DNA of 33,199 nt from Candidatus Blautia intestinigallinarum (lineage in GTDB: Bacteria > Bacillota > Clostridia > Lachnospirales > Lachnospiraceae), in NCBI GenBank assembly GCA_019112635.1, contig DXIX01000001.1, positions 1-33,199 of the forward strand, in the 5' to 3' direction. Made by a program: the position numbers and the translations under genes. The notes beneath the pieces are model-generated. The model was not told where the DNA came from. It searched no databases and saw only the letters and a list, made by a program, of their open reading frames with translations. This document shows positions 1 through 7,074 of this stretch, in pieces (positions within the stretch are counted from its first letter, which is position 1; every line of letters starts with the position of its first letter).

Positions 1-28
1 CCTGCATGGATTGCCAGTGTTTGATCAT
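1..28 (-). CDS. 5' end of a divergent gene, product unknown
   Basis: On the minus strand an ATG at 28-26 is preceded by a perfect ribosome site (AAGGAGGT, 44-37) with an 8-base spacer. It opens a frame reading MIKHWQSMQ before the window ends. Nine residues are too few to name a family. It is transcribed away from the drug exporter at 281, and the two share a 250-base intergenic region with a long inverted repeat. A MarR or TetR-type regulator of the exporter would fit that layout, but this is inference only. Confidence 0.6.
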
Positions 29-81
29 AGTGCGGTACCTCCTTGTAAGTAAGTTGGGTTGGAATACTTCTTAATTACAAG

Positions 82-118
82 GGTGCATTTGATGACTGGA
101 ACAGTTATCAAATGCACC
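82..118. repeat. 37-bp inverted repeat in a divergent intergenic region
   Basis: The arms GGTGCATTTGAT (82-93) and ATCAAATGCACC (107-118) are perfect 12-bp inverted copies. After one mismatch the pairing continues with ACTG/CAGT around a 3-base loop. No T-run follows on either strand, so it does not look like an intrinsic terminator. It lies between the divergent gene at 28 and the exporter at 281, so it could be an operator for a dimeric repressor or a structured leader. Confidence 0.6.
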
Positions 119-280
119 GCACAATTCAGAGAAAATGTCAATAGTTATTTGAAAATTTAGTAAAAATGTTTTCCGAAATATGGAGGACAACAGAAAAGAA
201 GAACAAGAAAAAAGGGCGGAAATACGGGCTATATTGAGTTTCCGAGACCGCTCCACAGAAAAAATGGAGGAGAGATTACA

Positions 281-1702
281 ATGAGCGAGACAGAAAAGAA
301 AATTGACTTAAAATTAATACTTTCTATTATAGCAGCGGGTATCATGTCCTTCTCCGGTGTGGTAGTGGAGACGGCGATGAACGTGACTTTTCCCACATTA
401 ATGGAAGAATTTGGCATCGGTACCTCCACGGTACAGTGGATTACTACGGGCTACCTTTTGGTGCTGGCGAGCATTATACCGGCTTCCTCTTATTTGAAGA
501 AGCGTTTTACTACAAAGTCATTGTTTGTGACAGCGATCTGTCTGTTTATTATCGGGACAGTCATGGCAGCGTGCACTCCGGTGTTTTCCCTTCTTCTGGC
601 GGGAAGACTGATTCAGGGAGTGGGAACGGGAATTGCTCTTCCCTTGATGTTTAATATTGTATTGGAGCAAGTACCGGAAGAAAAGCTGGGTCTGATGATG
701 GGAATCGCTTCCTTGATCACAGCGATGGCGCCGGCGGTGGGGCCGTCTGTGGGTGGAATGATTGTCAGCAATTTTGGCTGGAGAATGATTTTTGCAGCCT
801 TGATCCCTCTGTTGGTTCTTTCATTTTTATTCGGAATTTTTTCCATTCGTCAGGTGACACAGACACAGAAGGTTTCTTTTCAGGCGGTGGACTATTTGTT
901 TCTGATCATCGGATTCGCCTGCTTTATTTTTGCCACAAGCACAGCGTCTGAGGCCGGGTGGACCAGTATTCCGGTACTTCTTCTGTTTTTGGCAGGGATA
1001 CTGGCGATTGTGATTTTCTACAGACGCAGTATGAAATCAGATCTGCCCTTGATAGATCTTCGGGTATTTCACTGCCTGCCGTTCACCTTCAGTGTATTGG
1101 TTTTGATACTGATTCAGTTTATCTGCCTGGGGCTTGGGTTTTTGATCCCCAACTATGCTCAGCTTGTGTCCGGGCAGGAAGCCTTCCTGGCGGGGTGTCT
1201 GCTGCTTCCAGGATGTCTGGCAGGTGCGGTTCTCTCACCGGTGAGTGGCCGGATTTTGGATCGGTTCGGAGCAAAGAAGCCCATTTTACTGGGAAATTTG
1301 TGCATCATTGTCTCTCTTGGGTGCTTCAGCATTTTTGCCGGAAAGCTTACAACGGTTTTGTTTGTGGTATTTTATCTGTTTTTTGCCTTTGGACAGGGAT
1401 TTTCTGTGGGAAACAGTATGACAAATGGTTTGAGCCATCTGTCGGCGAAGAGAAATGCGGATGGAAACGCAGTGATTAACACTTTACAGCAGCTGGCAGG
1501 AGCGATAGGAACCTCCGTGGTCTCCTCAATCGTTGCCTCGGCGCAGGCTGCCATGCCTGGAGATATGGCACAGGCTACCAGATGGGGCAGCAGCTATGCT
1601 TTCTATCTGTTAGCAGTGTTGGCGGTGGCGATGATTTGCTGCTCTTTGGGAGCTTTTGCCACGGCCGCCAGGAAAAAAGAAATATGCCATACAACTGTTT
1701 GA
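281..1702 (+). CDS. MFS drug exporter, DHA2 (EmrB/QacA) type
   Basis: A 473-residue protein made almost entirely of hydrophobic segments, consistent with the 14-helix DHA2 branch of the major facilitator superfamily. These are proton-coupled exporters of drugs and other amphipathic compounds in the cytoplasmic membrane. Diagnostic stretches are the helix 1 region ending ETAMNVTFPTL, the TVQWITTGYLL segment, the GRLIQGVGTGIALPL motif (motif-B like), and APAVGPSVGG in helix 5, the antiporter motif C typical of exporters. The ATG at 281 follows GGAGGAG (266-272). Substrate cannot be read from sequence. It is divergent from the gene at 28, and the inverted repeat at 82-118 could control it. The frame is intact and of normal length. 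Confidence 0.9.
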   Translation: MSETEKKIDLKLILSIIAAGIMSFSGVVVETAMNVTFPTLMEEFGIGTSTVQWITTGYLLVLASIIPASSYLKKRFTTKSLFVTAICLFIIGTVMAACTPVFSLLLAGRLIQGVGTGIALPLMFNIVLEQVPEEKLGLMMGIASLITAMAPAVGPSVGGMIVSNFGWRMIFAALIPLLVLSFLFGIFSIRQVTQTQKVSFQAVDYLFLIIGFACFIFATSTASEAGWTSIPVLLLFLAGILAIVIFYRRSMKSDLPLIDLRVFHCLPFTFSVLVLILIQFICLGLGFLIPNYAQLVSGQEAFLAGCLLLPGCLAGAVLSPVSGRILDRFGAKKPILLGNLCIIVSLGCFSIFAGKLTTVLFVVFYLFFAFGQGFSVGNSMTNGLSHLSAKRNADGNAVINTLQQLAGAIGTSVVSSIVASAQAAMPGDMAQATRWGSSYAFYLLAVLAVAMICCSLGAFATAARKKEICHTTV

Positions 1703-1749
1703 CAGGTGTCTTACATATACATTAGAGGCTTTCCCCTCAAATAAAATAA

Positions 1750-1769
1750 GCCGGATCGAGGGATCCGGC
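1750..1769. other. Short GC-rich hairpin after the exporter gene
   Basis: GCCGGATC (1750-1757) and GATCCGGC (1762-1769) form a perfect 8-bp stem with a 4-base loop, about 50 bases after the exporter stop. No T-run follows on the plus strand. On the minus strand it is followed by TTATTTTATTT, so it is a poor but possible terminator in that direction. The rest of 1703-1865 is AT-rich and shows no gene. Confidence 0.4.
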
Positions 1770-1865
1770 AGGAAGGAGAAAATATATTTGAAAAAGGTGA
1801 AACCTTTGTACGAGTATTAATATACTGAATAAACGTGACGAAAGTGTGATGAGAAAATCAAGAAA

Positions 1866-1894
1866 TTGTAAAAATCGAAAAGAAATTATAAAAT
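1866..1894 (+). promoter_or_regulatory. Candidate sigma-A promoter for the LytTR/GHKL operon
   Basis: TTGTAA (1866-1871), a 17-base spacer, then TAAAAT (1889-1894), about 70 bases upstream of the response regulator start. The -10 matches consensus at 5 of 6 positions and the -35 at 4 of 6. A second -10-like TAGAAT lies near 1920, so the exact start point is uncertain. Confidence 0.4.
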
Positions 1895-1963
1895 CATTCT
1901 GTTTTCGGGCTAGCTGTGATAGAATAAAGACGAATTTTGCAGAATCACAGATGGGAGAAAAAG

Positions 1964-2683
1964 ATGAAGATTGCAGTATGTGACGATGATCCGTTTTTTT
2001 TAAAACTGGTGAGCGAGGAACTGGAGCAGTATTATAAAAGTCTGGATATGTGCATTGAGGCTTTTTCCTCCGGGACGGAATTGATCCGGGCAGTGGAGGC
2101 GCAGCCTTTTGCTTATCTGTGTATTTTTCTGGATATTGAGATGCCTCAGATATCCGGATTTCAGACCGCATTGCAGATTCATAAGGTGAATCCTCAGATA
2201 CCGGTTCTTCTTCTGACCAGCCACACGGAATGTGCGATGCAAGGCTATGAGGTTCAGGCTTTCCGTTTTCTGGGGAAGCCGCTGGAGAGGGAGACGCTTC
2301 ATCGGGCTTTGAAGGCAGTGGAGTGCCGGCATGTCAGAAGGCAGAGGATTGCCATATGGCAGGATGGCCGTGAGATCTATCTTCCTGCCGCTGAGATTCT
2401 GTACATAAAGAGCGAGAATGTCTACCTTTCCATCTGGGTGAGAGGGGAGAGCCCCCGATATTATTTGGTGAGAAAAAAATTAAGAGAGCAGGCAGAAGAA
2501 CTTCCGGAAGGAGTGTTCTTTCAGGTGCACAGAAGCTATCTTGTGAATTTGAGGCAGGTTCGTTCTTATGACGGGAGACAAGTGTGGCTGACCGATGGAA
2601 CTAAAATTCCGGTCAGCAGGAAAAAGAAGGAGAGTTTTCAGGAGGCCATGTCCCGTTATCTCAGAGAACTGGCAGATGGCTGA
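1964..2683 (+). CDS. LytTR-family response regulator
   Basis: A 239-residue two-domain cytoplasmic response regulator. The N-terminal receiver domain (about 1-120) has the acidic cluster CDDD near residues 6-9, the phosphoacceptor Asp57 in FLDIEMP, the switch Thr/Ser in LLTSHTE, and the conserved Lys in FLGKPL. The C-terminal half (about 135-235) is a LytTR DNA-binding domain, with the typical QVHRSYLVNLRQV segment and a KIPVSRKKK end. I chose ATG 1964 rather than an upstream in-frame TTG at 1937, because a GGGAGA site at 1953-1958 precedes it and the protein then begins MKIAVCDDD like its relatives. The kinase gene follows after 13 bases, so the two form a pair. Targets are unknown. Confidence 0.93.
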   Translation: MKIAVCDDDPFFLKLVSEELEQYYKSLDMCIEAFSSGTELIRAVEAQPFAYLCIFLDIEMPQISGFQTALQIHKVNPQIPVLLLTSHTECAMQGYEVQAFRFLGKPLERETLHRALKAVECRHVRRQRIAIWQDGREIYLPAAEILYIKSENVYLSIWVRGESPRYYLVRKKLREQAEELPEGVFFQVHRSYLVNLRQVRSYDGRQVWLTDGTKIPVSRKKKESFQEAMSRYLRELADG

Positions 2684-2696
2684 TGGATAGAATTTT

Positions 2697-4046
2697 ATGA
2701 GTGAAATTTTTCAATTTGTCTATTACATAGTGGCAGAGGCGGAGATTCTGCTGGCTCTGATACTGATTGGCCGGTATGTCTATCTGGAGCCGGTGCTTGA
2801 GAACAAAAAGGTTAGAACGGGATATGTGCTTTTGTGTTTGGCGGCAGGGGCGCTGATACAGATTGCCGCGGGAGGTTCTGAGTATGCTGCCGTATTGTCT
2901 GTGTCTGTTTGTTTCTGCCTGTATGTGGTGCTTACCAGAAAAAGTCATCGTCTGAGAGGCTGTTTTCTGGTGTTTCCGGTATATGGCATGCTGGTGGCTC
3001 CTCTGGCACTGATTGACTGTGTGCCTTATGCACTGACAGGGGTTGATCTGACTGGAAACCAGGTACTCTCCTTTGGGACGGATGGGTTATTCTGGCTGGG
3101 AGTCATCTTATTTTATTTCTTTGGGAAAAATTTCCGGGAACGGTTTGCCATGGAGATTTCACACCGGAAGATGGGGCGATGGGAGAGGAATTTCCTCCAT
3201 GGAGCCGGACTTTTTCTGTTGACTACAGGAATCTTGATGCTCGCAGTGAGTGAGCTGGAATTACCTGAAGGGGCGGCGAGAATGTTTGTCGGGCTGGGCA
3301 GCTTTTCAGCGGCTTTGTTGGAGGTTTCTTTAATTGCGCTGGTGTATCAGGGAAATAAGAAAGTATATTACCAGTATCTGACAGCGCTCAATGAGCATTA
3401 TCTGAAGGCTGAAGTGGAACATTTTCGGACATATCAGGAAAATATTCAGGATATTCGCAGATTCCGGCATGATATCCGCAATCATTTTCTGTGTCTTAAA
3501 GAGCTCGCGGACCGTGGCAGGACAGAGAAGATCCGTGAGTATGTCTCGGAACTATCTCAGGAGCTGAGTCAGACCGATACGCTTTTACACTGCGGCAATG
3601 AGATCGTGGACGCAGTGATCAATGAGAAACATGCTGTGGCACAGAAAAGAGGAGTCAAGCTACAGGTGGATGGGATCCTTCCGGGAAATCTTTCCATACG
3701 TCCTACAGATCTATGTATCCTTTTTGCCAATGCCCTGGACAATGCCTTGGAAGCACAGACAGATCAGATTGCCGGGAAATGGATTCGTGTTAAGATTCGT
3801 CATCAGAATGATATGCTGAATCTTACCTTTGAGAATCCGACGGTGGAAGAGGCAGTAAAAGACAAAAAACGGTTTACTACAAAACGAGACAAAAAGAACC
3901 ATGGGTTCGGAATGGAAAATATGCGGGCGGCAGCCGAAAGATACCACGGCAAAGTAGAGTTTTTCGTGGAGGAGGAAGAAGGAGTACCCGTCTATCATTT
4001 AAATATCTTGCTTTTCACAACAAAAAGAGCACCGCTCACAACATAG
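2697..4046 (+). CDS. GHKL-type sensor histidine kinase (AgrC-like)
   Basis: A 449-residue membrane kinase. Roughly residues 1-215 form six or seven transmembrane segments, followed by a coiled-coil dimerisation region. The phosphoacceptor is probably His258 in FRHDIRNH, a form common in the AgrC-like group. The ATP-binding domain has an N-box-like segment (LFANALDNALEA, about 340-352) and a glycine box (HGFGMENM). Family members autophosphorylate on sensing a ligand, often a peptide, and pass phosphate to a LytTR regulator, here the gene just upstream. The ribosome site before ATG 2697 is weak, so translation may be coupled to the upstream gene. No AgrB or AgrD-like gene lies next to it. The CPBP protease gene follows. 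Confidence 0.9.
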   Translation: MSEIFQFVYYIVAEAEILLALILIGRYVYLEPVLENKKVRTGYVLLCLAAGALIQIAAGGSEYAAVLSVSVCFCLYVVLTRKSHRLRGCFLVFPVYGMLVAPLALIDCVPYALTGVDLTGNQVLSFGTDGLFWLGVILFYFFGKNFRERFAMEISHRKMGRWERNFLHGAGLFLLTTGILMLAVSELELPEGAARMFVGLGSFSAALLEVSLIALVYQGNKKVYYQYLTALNEHYLKAEVEHFRTYQENIQDIRRFRHDIRNHFLCLKELADRGRTEKIREYVSELSQELSQTDTLLHCGNEIVDAVINEKHAVAQKRGVKLQVDGILPGNLSIRPTDLCILFANALDNALEAQTDQIAGKWIRVKIRHQNDMLNLTFENPTVEEAVKDKKRFTTKRDKKNHGFGMENMRAAAERYHGKVEFFVEEEEGVPVYHLNILLFTTKRAPLTT

Positions 4047-4068
4047 AGCCGACAGCTCTTTTTCTTTT
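4045..4068 (+). terminator. Weak terminator after the kinase gene
   Basis: AGAGC (4045-4049) pairs with GCTCT (4055-4059), followed by a T-rich run. A longer alternative pairs AAAAAGAGC at 4022-4030 with GCTCTTTTT at 4055-4063. The stem is short, so readthrough into the CPBP gene is plausible. Confidence 0.4.
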
Positions 4069-4115
4069 GCCTTATTATGAAGAGGAAGAATTTAGCAGAT
4101 GTGGGGAGGAAAAAA

Positions 4116-5057
4116 ATGGACAGAAAATATTTAAGAAAATCCGTTGGAAAGACAGCCAGAGATGTATTTCTTTATAATCTGATTATGATAGCGGTGGCGA
4201 CTGCAGTTATGGTTTTTAATCTGAACAGAGCTCTCAGCCAGATACAGCTGGATGCAGCCAGTCAAATTCAGGGAGAAGAGATATTGGGAGCGGGCGCAGC
4301 CAGCATCATCGGCGTGTGCGCCGGTCTTTTCTACCTGACCTGGAGAAGTAAAAAGAAACAGCTTTATCCAAAAATCAGGATGCGAAATCAGGAGATGACC
4401 GGTGTACGCTTCCTTCAGCTGTTCAGTTTGTTTATGGCGTGTCAGCTGCTGTTTCAGATTGGTGCTGTCGGCGCCGAGGGGATTTTGAATCACTGGGGAT
4501 ATACTTTGAGCGCCCAGGTGGAGAGTGCTTCCGCTCTGAGCAGTACCCTTGGAATGTTTTTCTATACAGCTTTCGTGGGACCGGTTGCCGAAGAGATGGT
4601 TTTCCGCGGATTTGTGCTGCGCAGTCTTCAGCCACTTGGAAAGGGACTGGCCATTCTGGTGTCAGCAGTGTTGTTTGGCGTCATGCACGGAAATTTTATT
4701 CAAGGGTTTTTTGCGATTGGAGTTGGCTTCATTCTGGGATATGTGGCAGTCGAGTATTCTATGGGGTGGTGCGTCCTTATGCATATTCTGAACAATCTGG
4801 TATTCAGTGAATTGCTGGGAAAGGTGATTGGGAGATATTCCCAGGGAACACAGGCGTTGGTGAACTTTGCTGTGATGGGAAGCTTTTTTGTCATCGCTCT
4901 TGTGACGGCTGTGAAGAAAAAGGAGCAGATCCGGAATTGGTGGAGACAGAACCGTCCTGCCGGACGGGAATGTCTGAGCGCACTTACAACAGGCTGGATT
5001 CTACTGTTCTTTTTGCTGGAGTTTCTGACGGCGTTTCAGGGAATTCAAAGAATATAG
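4116..5057 (+). CDS. CPBP-family intramembrane metalloprotease
   Basis: A 313-residue polytopic membrane protein of the CPBP (CAAX protease and bacteriocin-processing, formerly Abi) family. The family signature is present: the Glu-Glu pair 159-160 followed by Arg164 in EEMVFRG, then His191 in FGVMHGNF, and His223 in the HILNN segment. These are the residues expected to hold the metal and activate water. Family roles include prenyl-protein-type cleavage, peptide maturation and bacteriocin self-immunity. None can be chosen here. ATG 4116 is preferred over ATG 4077 because GGGGAGG (4103-4109) sits just before it. Placement after a GHKL/LytTR pair suggests, without proof, a role in peptide signalling or immunity. 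Confidence 0.88.
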   Translation: MDRKYLRKSVGKTARDVFLYNLIMIAVATAVMVFNLNRALSQIQLDAASQIQGEEILGAGAASIIGVCAGLFYLTWRSKKKQLYPKIRMRNQEMTGVRFLQLFSLFMACQLLFQIGAVGAEGILNHWGYTLSAQVESASALSSTLGMFFYTAFVGPVAEEMVFRGFVLRSLQPLGKGLAILVSAVLFGVMHGNFIQGFFAIGVGFILGYVAVEYSMGWCVLMHILNNLVFSELLGKVIGRYSQGTQALVNFAVMGSFFVIALVTAVKKKEQIRNWWRQNRPAGRECLSALTTGWILLFFLLEFLTAFQGIQRI

Positions 5058-5066
5058 AGAGTTGAT

Positions 5067-5102
5067 ACAGGCAGAGGTTATTCCTCTGCCTGTCTGTTTT
5101 TC
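5067..5102 (+). terminator. Strong intrinsic terminator after the CPBP gene
   Basis: ACAGGCAGAGG (5067-5077) and CCTCTGCCTGT (5083-5093) form a perfect 11-bp stem with a 5-base loop, and a T-run follows at 5097-5102. The stop codon of the convergent regulator gene (TAA, complement of 5078-5080) lies in the loop, so the last codons of that gene supply one terminator arm. Confidence 0.88.
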
Positions 5103-6871
5103 AGAATTCTCCAGAGTGTACTCCGGCTGATGCCAAGCCTGCGGGAAGTTTTTTCTTTGTTCCCGTGTTCTTCTTCGAGAATCCGTTGGATGATCTGATA
5201 ATTAATGTCCTCCAGAGTCTGATTAAGGTCCAGATCCACGTGGGGCGCGAAAAGAGAAGTGGGAGATTCCTGATTCAGCATCTGGGAGGTATCCTGGGCT
5301 GTAATGTAAGGGGTCTTAGTCAGAACAGCCAGCTCTTTGAGCACGTGCTGTAACTGAGCCATATTCCTGGGCCAGGGGAAGGCAGTCATCCGTTCCATGG
5401 CCTCTGCCTCCAAACCGATGATCTGTTTGCCCAGCGAGACATTCAGCCGGTGGAGATATAAGGCAATGATGCTTTTTAAGTCTTCTTTTCGCTCCCGCAG
5501 AGGAGGCAGGTACAAAGTCAGGCAGGACAGGCGGTTCTCCAGATAATCTCTGGCCTTCTGTGTACAGGGATACTGGTCGGTATTTAGAATCAGTGAGAAT
5601 AGAAGGCGGTTTCTTCTGGAAAGGTTTGTGTGATCCAGATAGGTAAAAAGTTTCTCACACTGGTTCTCAGACAAAGCTCCCGGATTCTTGATATAGATGG
5701 TGGAATGGGTGGTGTTCAGCGGAGAATTATCGCTGCTGACTACCGTATTCCATTTCCGCTCATTCATCTGTTCGCAGTCAATGATGTAATAGGGAGAATC
5801 GCCGAAAGGACCGTTCTCGTAGAGAAATGAGGCGATCTTATCTTTTCCTGTTCCGGCTTCCCCGGTGATGAGAACCGGAAGCTTGCTTTTGCTGTACTCT
5901 TCCACAATATAGGATATATTTCCGATATTGTTGGAACTGCTGTAGAAATCAAAGAAATCGTCGGAAGGGTGGTCCGATTGGTTGTAAATTGTGATACCGG
6001 CATCTTCCTCCTGAAAGAGCGCATTCTTCTGTTTGATGGTAATTGCAGTATATTTTTGTCCGCTGTAGTACAGATGGCGATTGGTAAGGGTATAGATTTT
6101 ATCACGAATCTGCCTTTCCACACACTGGTTGGGAACTTTCAGGAACGCGGCAAGATAGGTCTGCACAAAATTCATCAAAGACAGATGGACCTCTTCCATG
6201 GCGAAACTGGAAAACCACAGGGAGCCTGCCGGATCATAGATGAGAAACTGCCGGTCTTCGCTGGTGAGCAGAGCCTGAAAAAGGTCTTTTTGTTTGTGAA
6301 CGTGGAGAGAAGAGTGAACCATCTTCGCGGCTGCGTCAAAGGCTGCCTCGATACTTTCCGCGCCTGAAGGGATCAGGATTGAGTTCAGGTTCAGTTTTTT
6401 GGCTGCATTGGAGCCGGTCATATCACACAGAACCAGGGTACAGCCCTTTTTCTTGGCCGAGCGCAGAGCAGGTATGGCGTCTTCTTCGCTGGTGAAAGTA
6501 ATGATGTCGATATCGTATTGGAGCAAATCACAAAGCACCCGGGCACTGTCTGTGATACCGGGGAATCCGGCGATGATGAATTTACCGGAATAATTTTCTG
6601 CCAGTTTGATGGTGCGCAGAATATCATATCCGGAGATGGAGATATCGATGACAGGAAGATCCACGGTGGAGCGGATCATCTCGGCAGTTCCTCCTCGGGA
6701 GATAATTACATCATAGTTTTTGTGGGCCAGGTCAATGGCGATTTTCCGTCCGATGTTCAGGTCACCAATCTGAACCGTCAGCTCAATGTCCTCTCTTTTT
6801 TCCCCAATTTCTGTGATGAGATCGGCCATTCCCTCATATGGCGCGACCGCAAGAATTTTAATTTTCTGCAA
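5078..6871 (-). CDS. PrpR_N/Fis-type regulator with a degenerate AAA+ domain
   Basis: A 597-residue transcriptional regulator. Residues about 1-185 match the PrpR_N domain, a periplasmic-binding-like ligand sensor, with the VIISRGGTAEMIR segment. A PAS-like stretch follows (about 195-300), then an AAA+ module (about 315-530) and a C-terminal Fis-type helix-turn-helix (about 550-592, NKEKTSRRLGISRSTLWRIL). Walker A is intact (GEAGTGKD, 337-344). The GAFTGA loop that contacts sigma-54 is absent, and the Walker B acidic pair is replaced (TIYIKNPG, 391-398). It probably works with sigma-A and may not hydrolyse ATP. The start is TTG at 6871, seven bases after GGGAGG. Upstream in-frame ATGs lack a ribosome site and lie in the promoter. 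It is divergent from the catabolic operon it presumably controls. Confidence 0.9.
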   Translation of the reverse strand: MQKIKILAVAPYEGMADLITEIGEKREDIELTVQIGDLNIGRKIAIDLAHKNYDVIISRGGTAEMIRSTVDLPVIDISISGYDILRTIKLAENYSGKFIIAGFPGITDSARVLCDLLQYDIDIITFTSEEDAIPALRSAKKKGCTLVLCDMTGSNAAKKLNLNSILIPSGAESIEAAFDAAAKMVHSSLHVHKQKDLFQALLTSEDRQFLIYDPAGSLWFSSFAMEEVHLSLMNFVQTYLAAFLKVPNQCVERQIRDKIYTLTNRHLYYSGQKYTAITIKQKNALFQEEDAGITIYNQSDHPSDDFFDFYSSSNNIGNISYIVEEYSKSKLPVLITGEAGTGKDKIASFLYENGPFGDSPYYIIDCEQMNERKWNTVVSSDNSPLNTTHSTIYIKNPGALSENQCEKLFTYLDHTNLSRRNRLLFSLILNTDQYPCTQKARDYLENRLSCLTLYLPPLRERKEDLKSIIALYLHRLNVSLGKQIIGLEAEAMERMTAFPWPRNMAQLQHVLKELAVLTKTPYITAQDTSQMLNQESPTSLFAPHVDLDLNQTLEDINYQIIQRILEEEHGNKEKTSRRLGISRSTLWRILKNRQAEE

Positions 6872-6902
6872 AAAAAAACCTCCCTTATTTATTGTTAAAT
6901 TC

Positions 6903-6931
6903 ATTATAAAAAGGAATGTTTTAAAATGCAA
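6903..6931 (-). promoter_or_regulatory. Sigma-A promoter of the PrpR-like regulator
   Basis: Read on the minus strand: -35 TTGCAT (6931-6926), an exact 17-base spacer, and -10 TATAAT (6908-6903), about 30 bases before the TTG start. The first palindrome (6918-6932) covers the -35 and part of the spacer, which would allow autorepression. Confidence 0.8.
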
Positions 6932-6932
6932 C
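6918..6932. promoter_or_regulatory. Candidate operator copy A (GTTTCA-N3-TGAAAC type)
   Basis: GTTTTAAAATGCAAC, an imperfect dyad agreeing with copies at 6949-6963 and 7042-7056. It overlaps the -35 box of the regulator promoter. Binding by the divergent Fis-type regulator is inferred from position and dyad symmetry. Confidence 0.55.
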
Positions 6933-6945
6933 GTTTTTAGAACGT
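6931..6945. repeat. 15-bp palindrome ACGTT-N5-AACGT
   Basis: ACGTT (6931-6935) and AACGT (6941-6945) are perfect inverted copies around TTTAG. The site sits between operator copies A and B. It may be a second protein site or chance in AT-rich DNA. Confidence 0.35.
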
Positions 6946-6948
6946 AAT

Positions 6949-6963
6949 GTTTCAAATTAAAAC
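6949..6963. promoter_or_regulatory. Candidate operator copy B (GTTTCA-N3-TGAAAC type)
   Basis: GTTTCAAATTAAAAC, a near-perfect dyad sharing 12 of 15 bases with copy C. It lies in the middle of the divergent gap, just before a TTGACG box (6969-6974) that could serve as an operon -35. That is a typical activator position. Confidence 0.55.
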
Positions 6964-7041
6964 AAATATTGACGTATAAGTACATTGTATCCGTAGAAAA
7001 AAAGGAGTATTGTATAGAAAAAGGAACAATAAAGAAATAAC

Positions 7042-7056
7042 GTATCAAAATGAAAC
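7042..7056. promoter_or_regulatory. Candidate operator copy C (GTTTCA-N3-TGAAAC type)
   Basis: GTATCAAAATGAAAC, with arms differing at a single position. It ends five bases before the TGGAGG ribosome site of the alcohol dehydrogenase, so it lies at or after the transcription start of the operon, where binding would repress rather than activate. Confidence 0.5.
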
Positions 7057-7074
7057 GAAATGGAGGATGATAAC

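Noticed and set aside
1964..4046. Complete Agr quorum-sensing locus
   Set aside because: No AgrB-like protease or short AgrD-like peptide gene is found on either strand nearby.
6872..7074. Sigma-54 promoter for the catabolic operon
   Set aside because: No GG-N10-GC spaced -24/-12 element is found on either strand, and the regulator lacks GAFTGA.
7060..7074. Upstream ATG start for the alcohol dehydrogenase
   Set aside because: This ATG overlaps the TGGAGG ribosome site that serves ATG 7075, which starts the usual family N-terminus.
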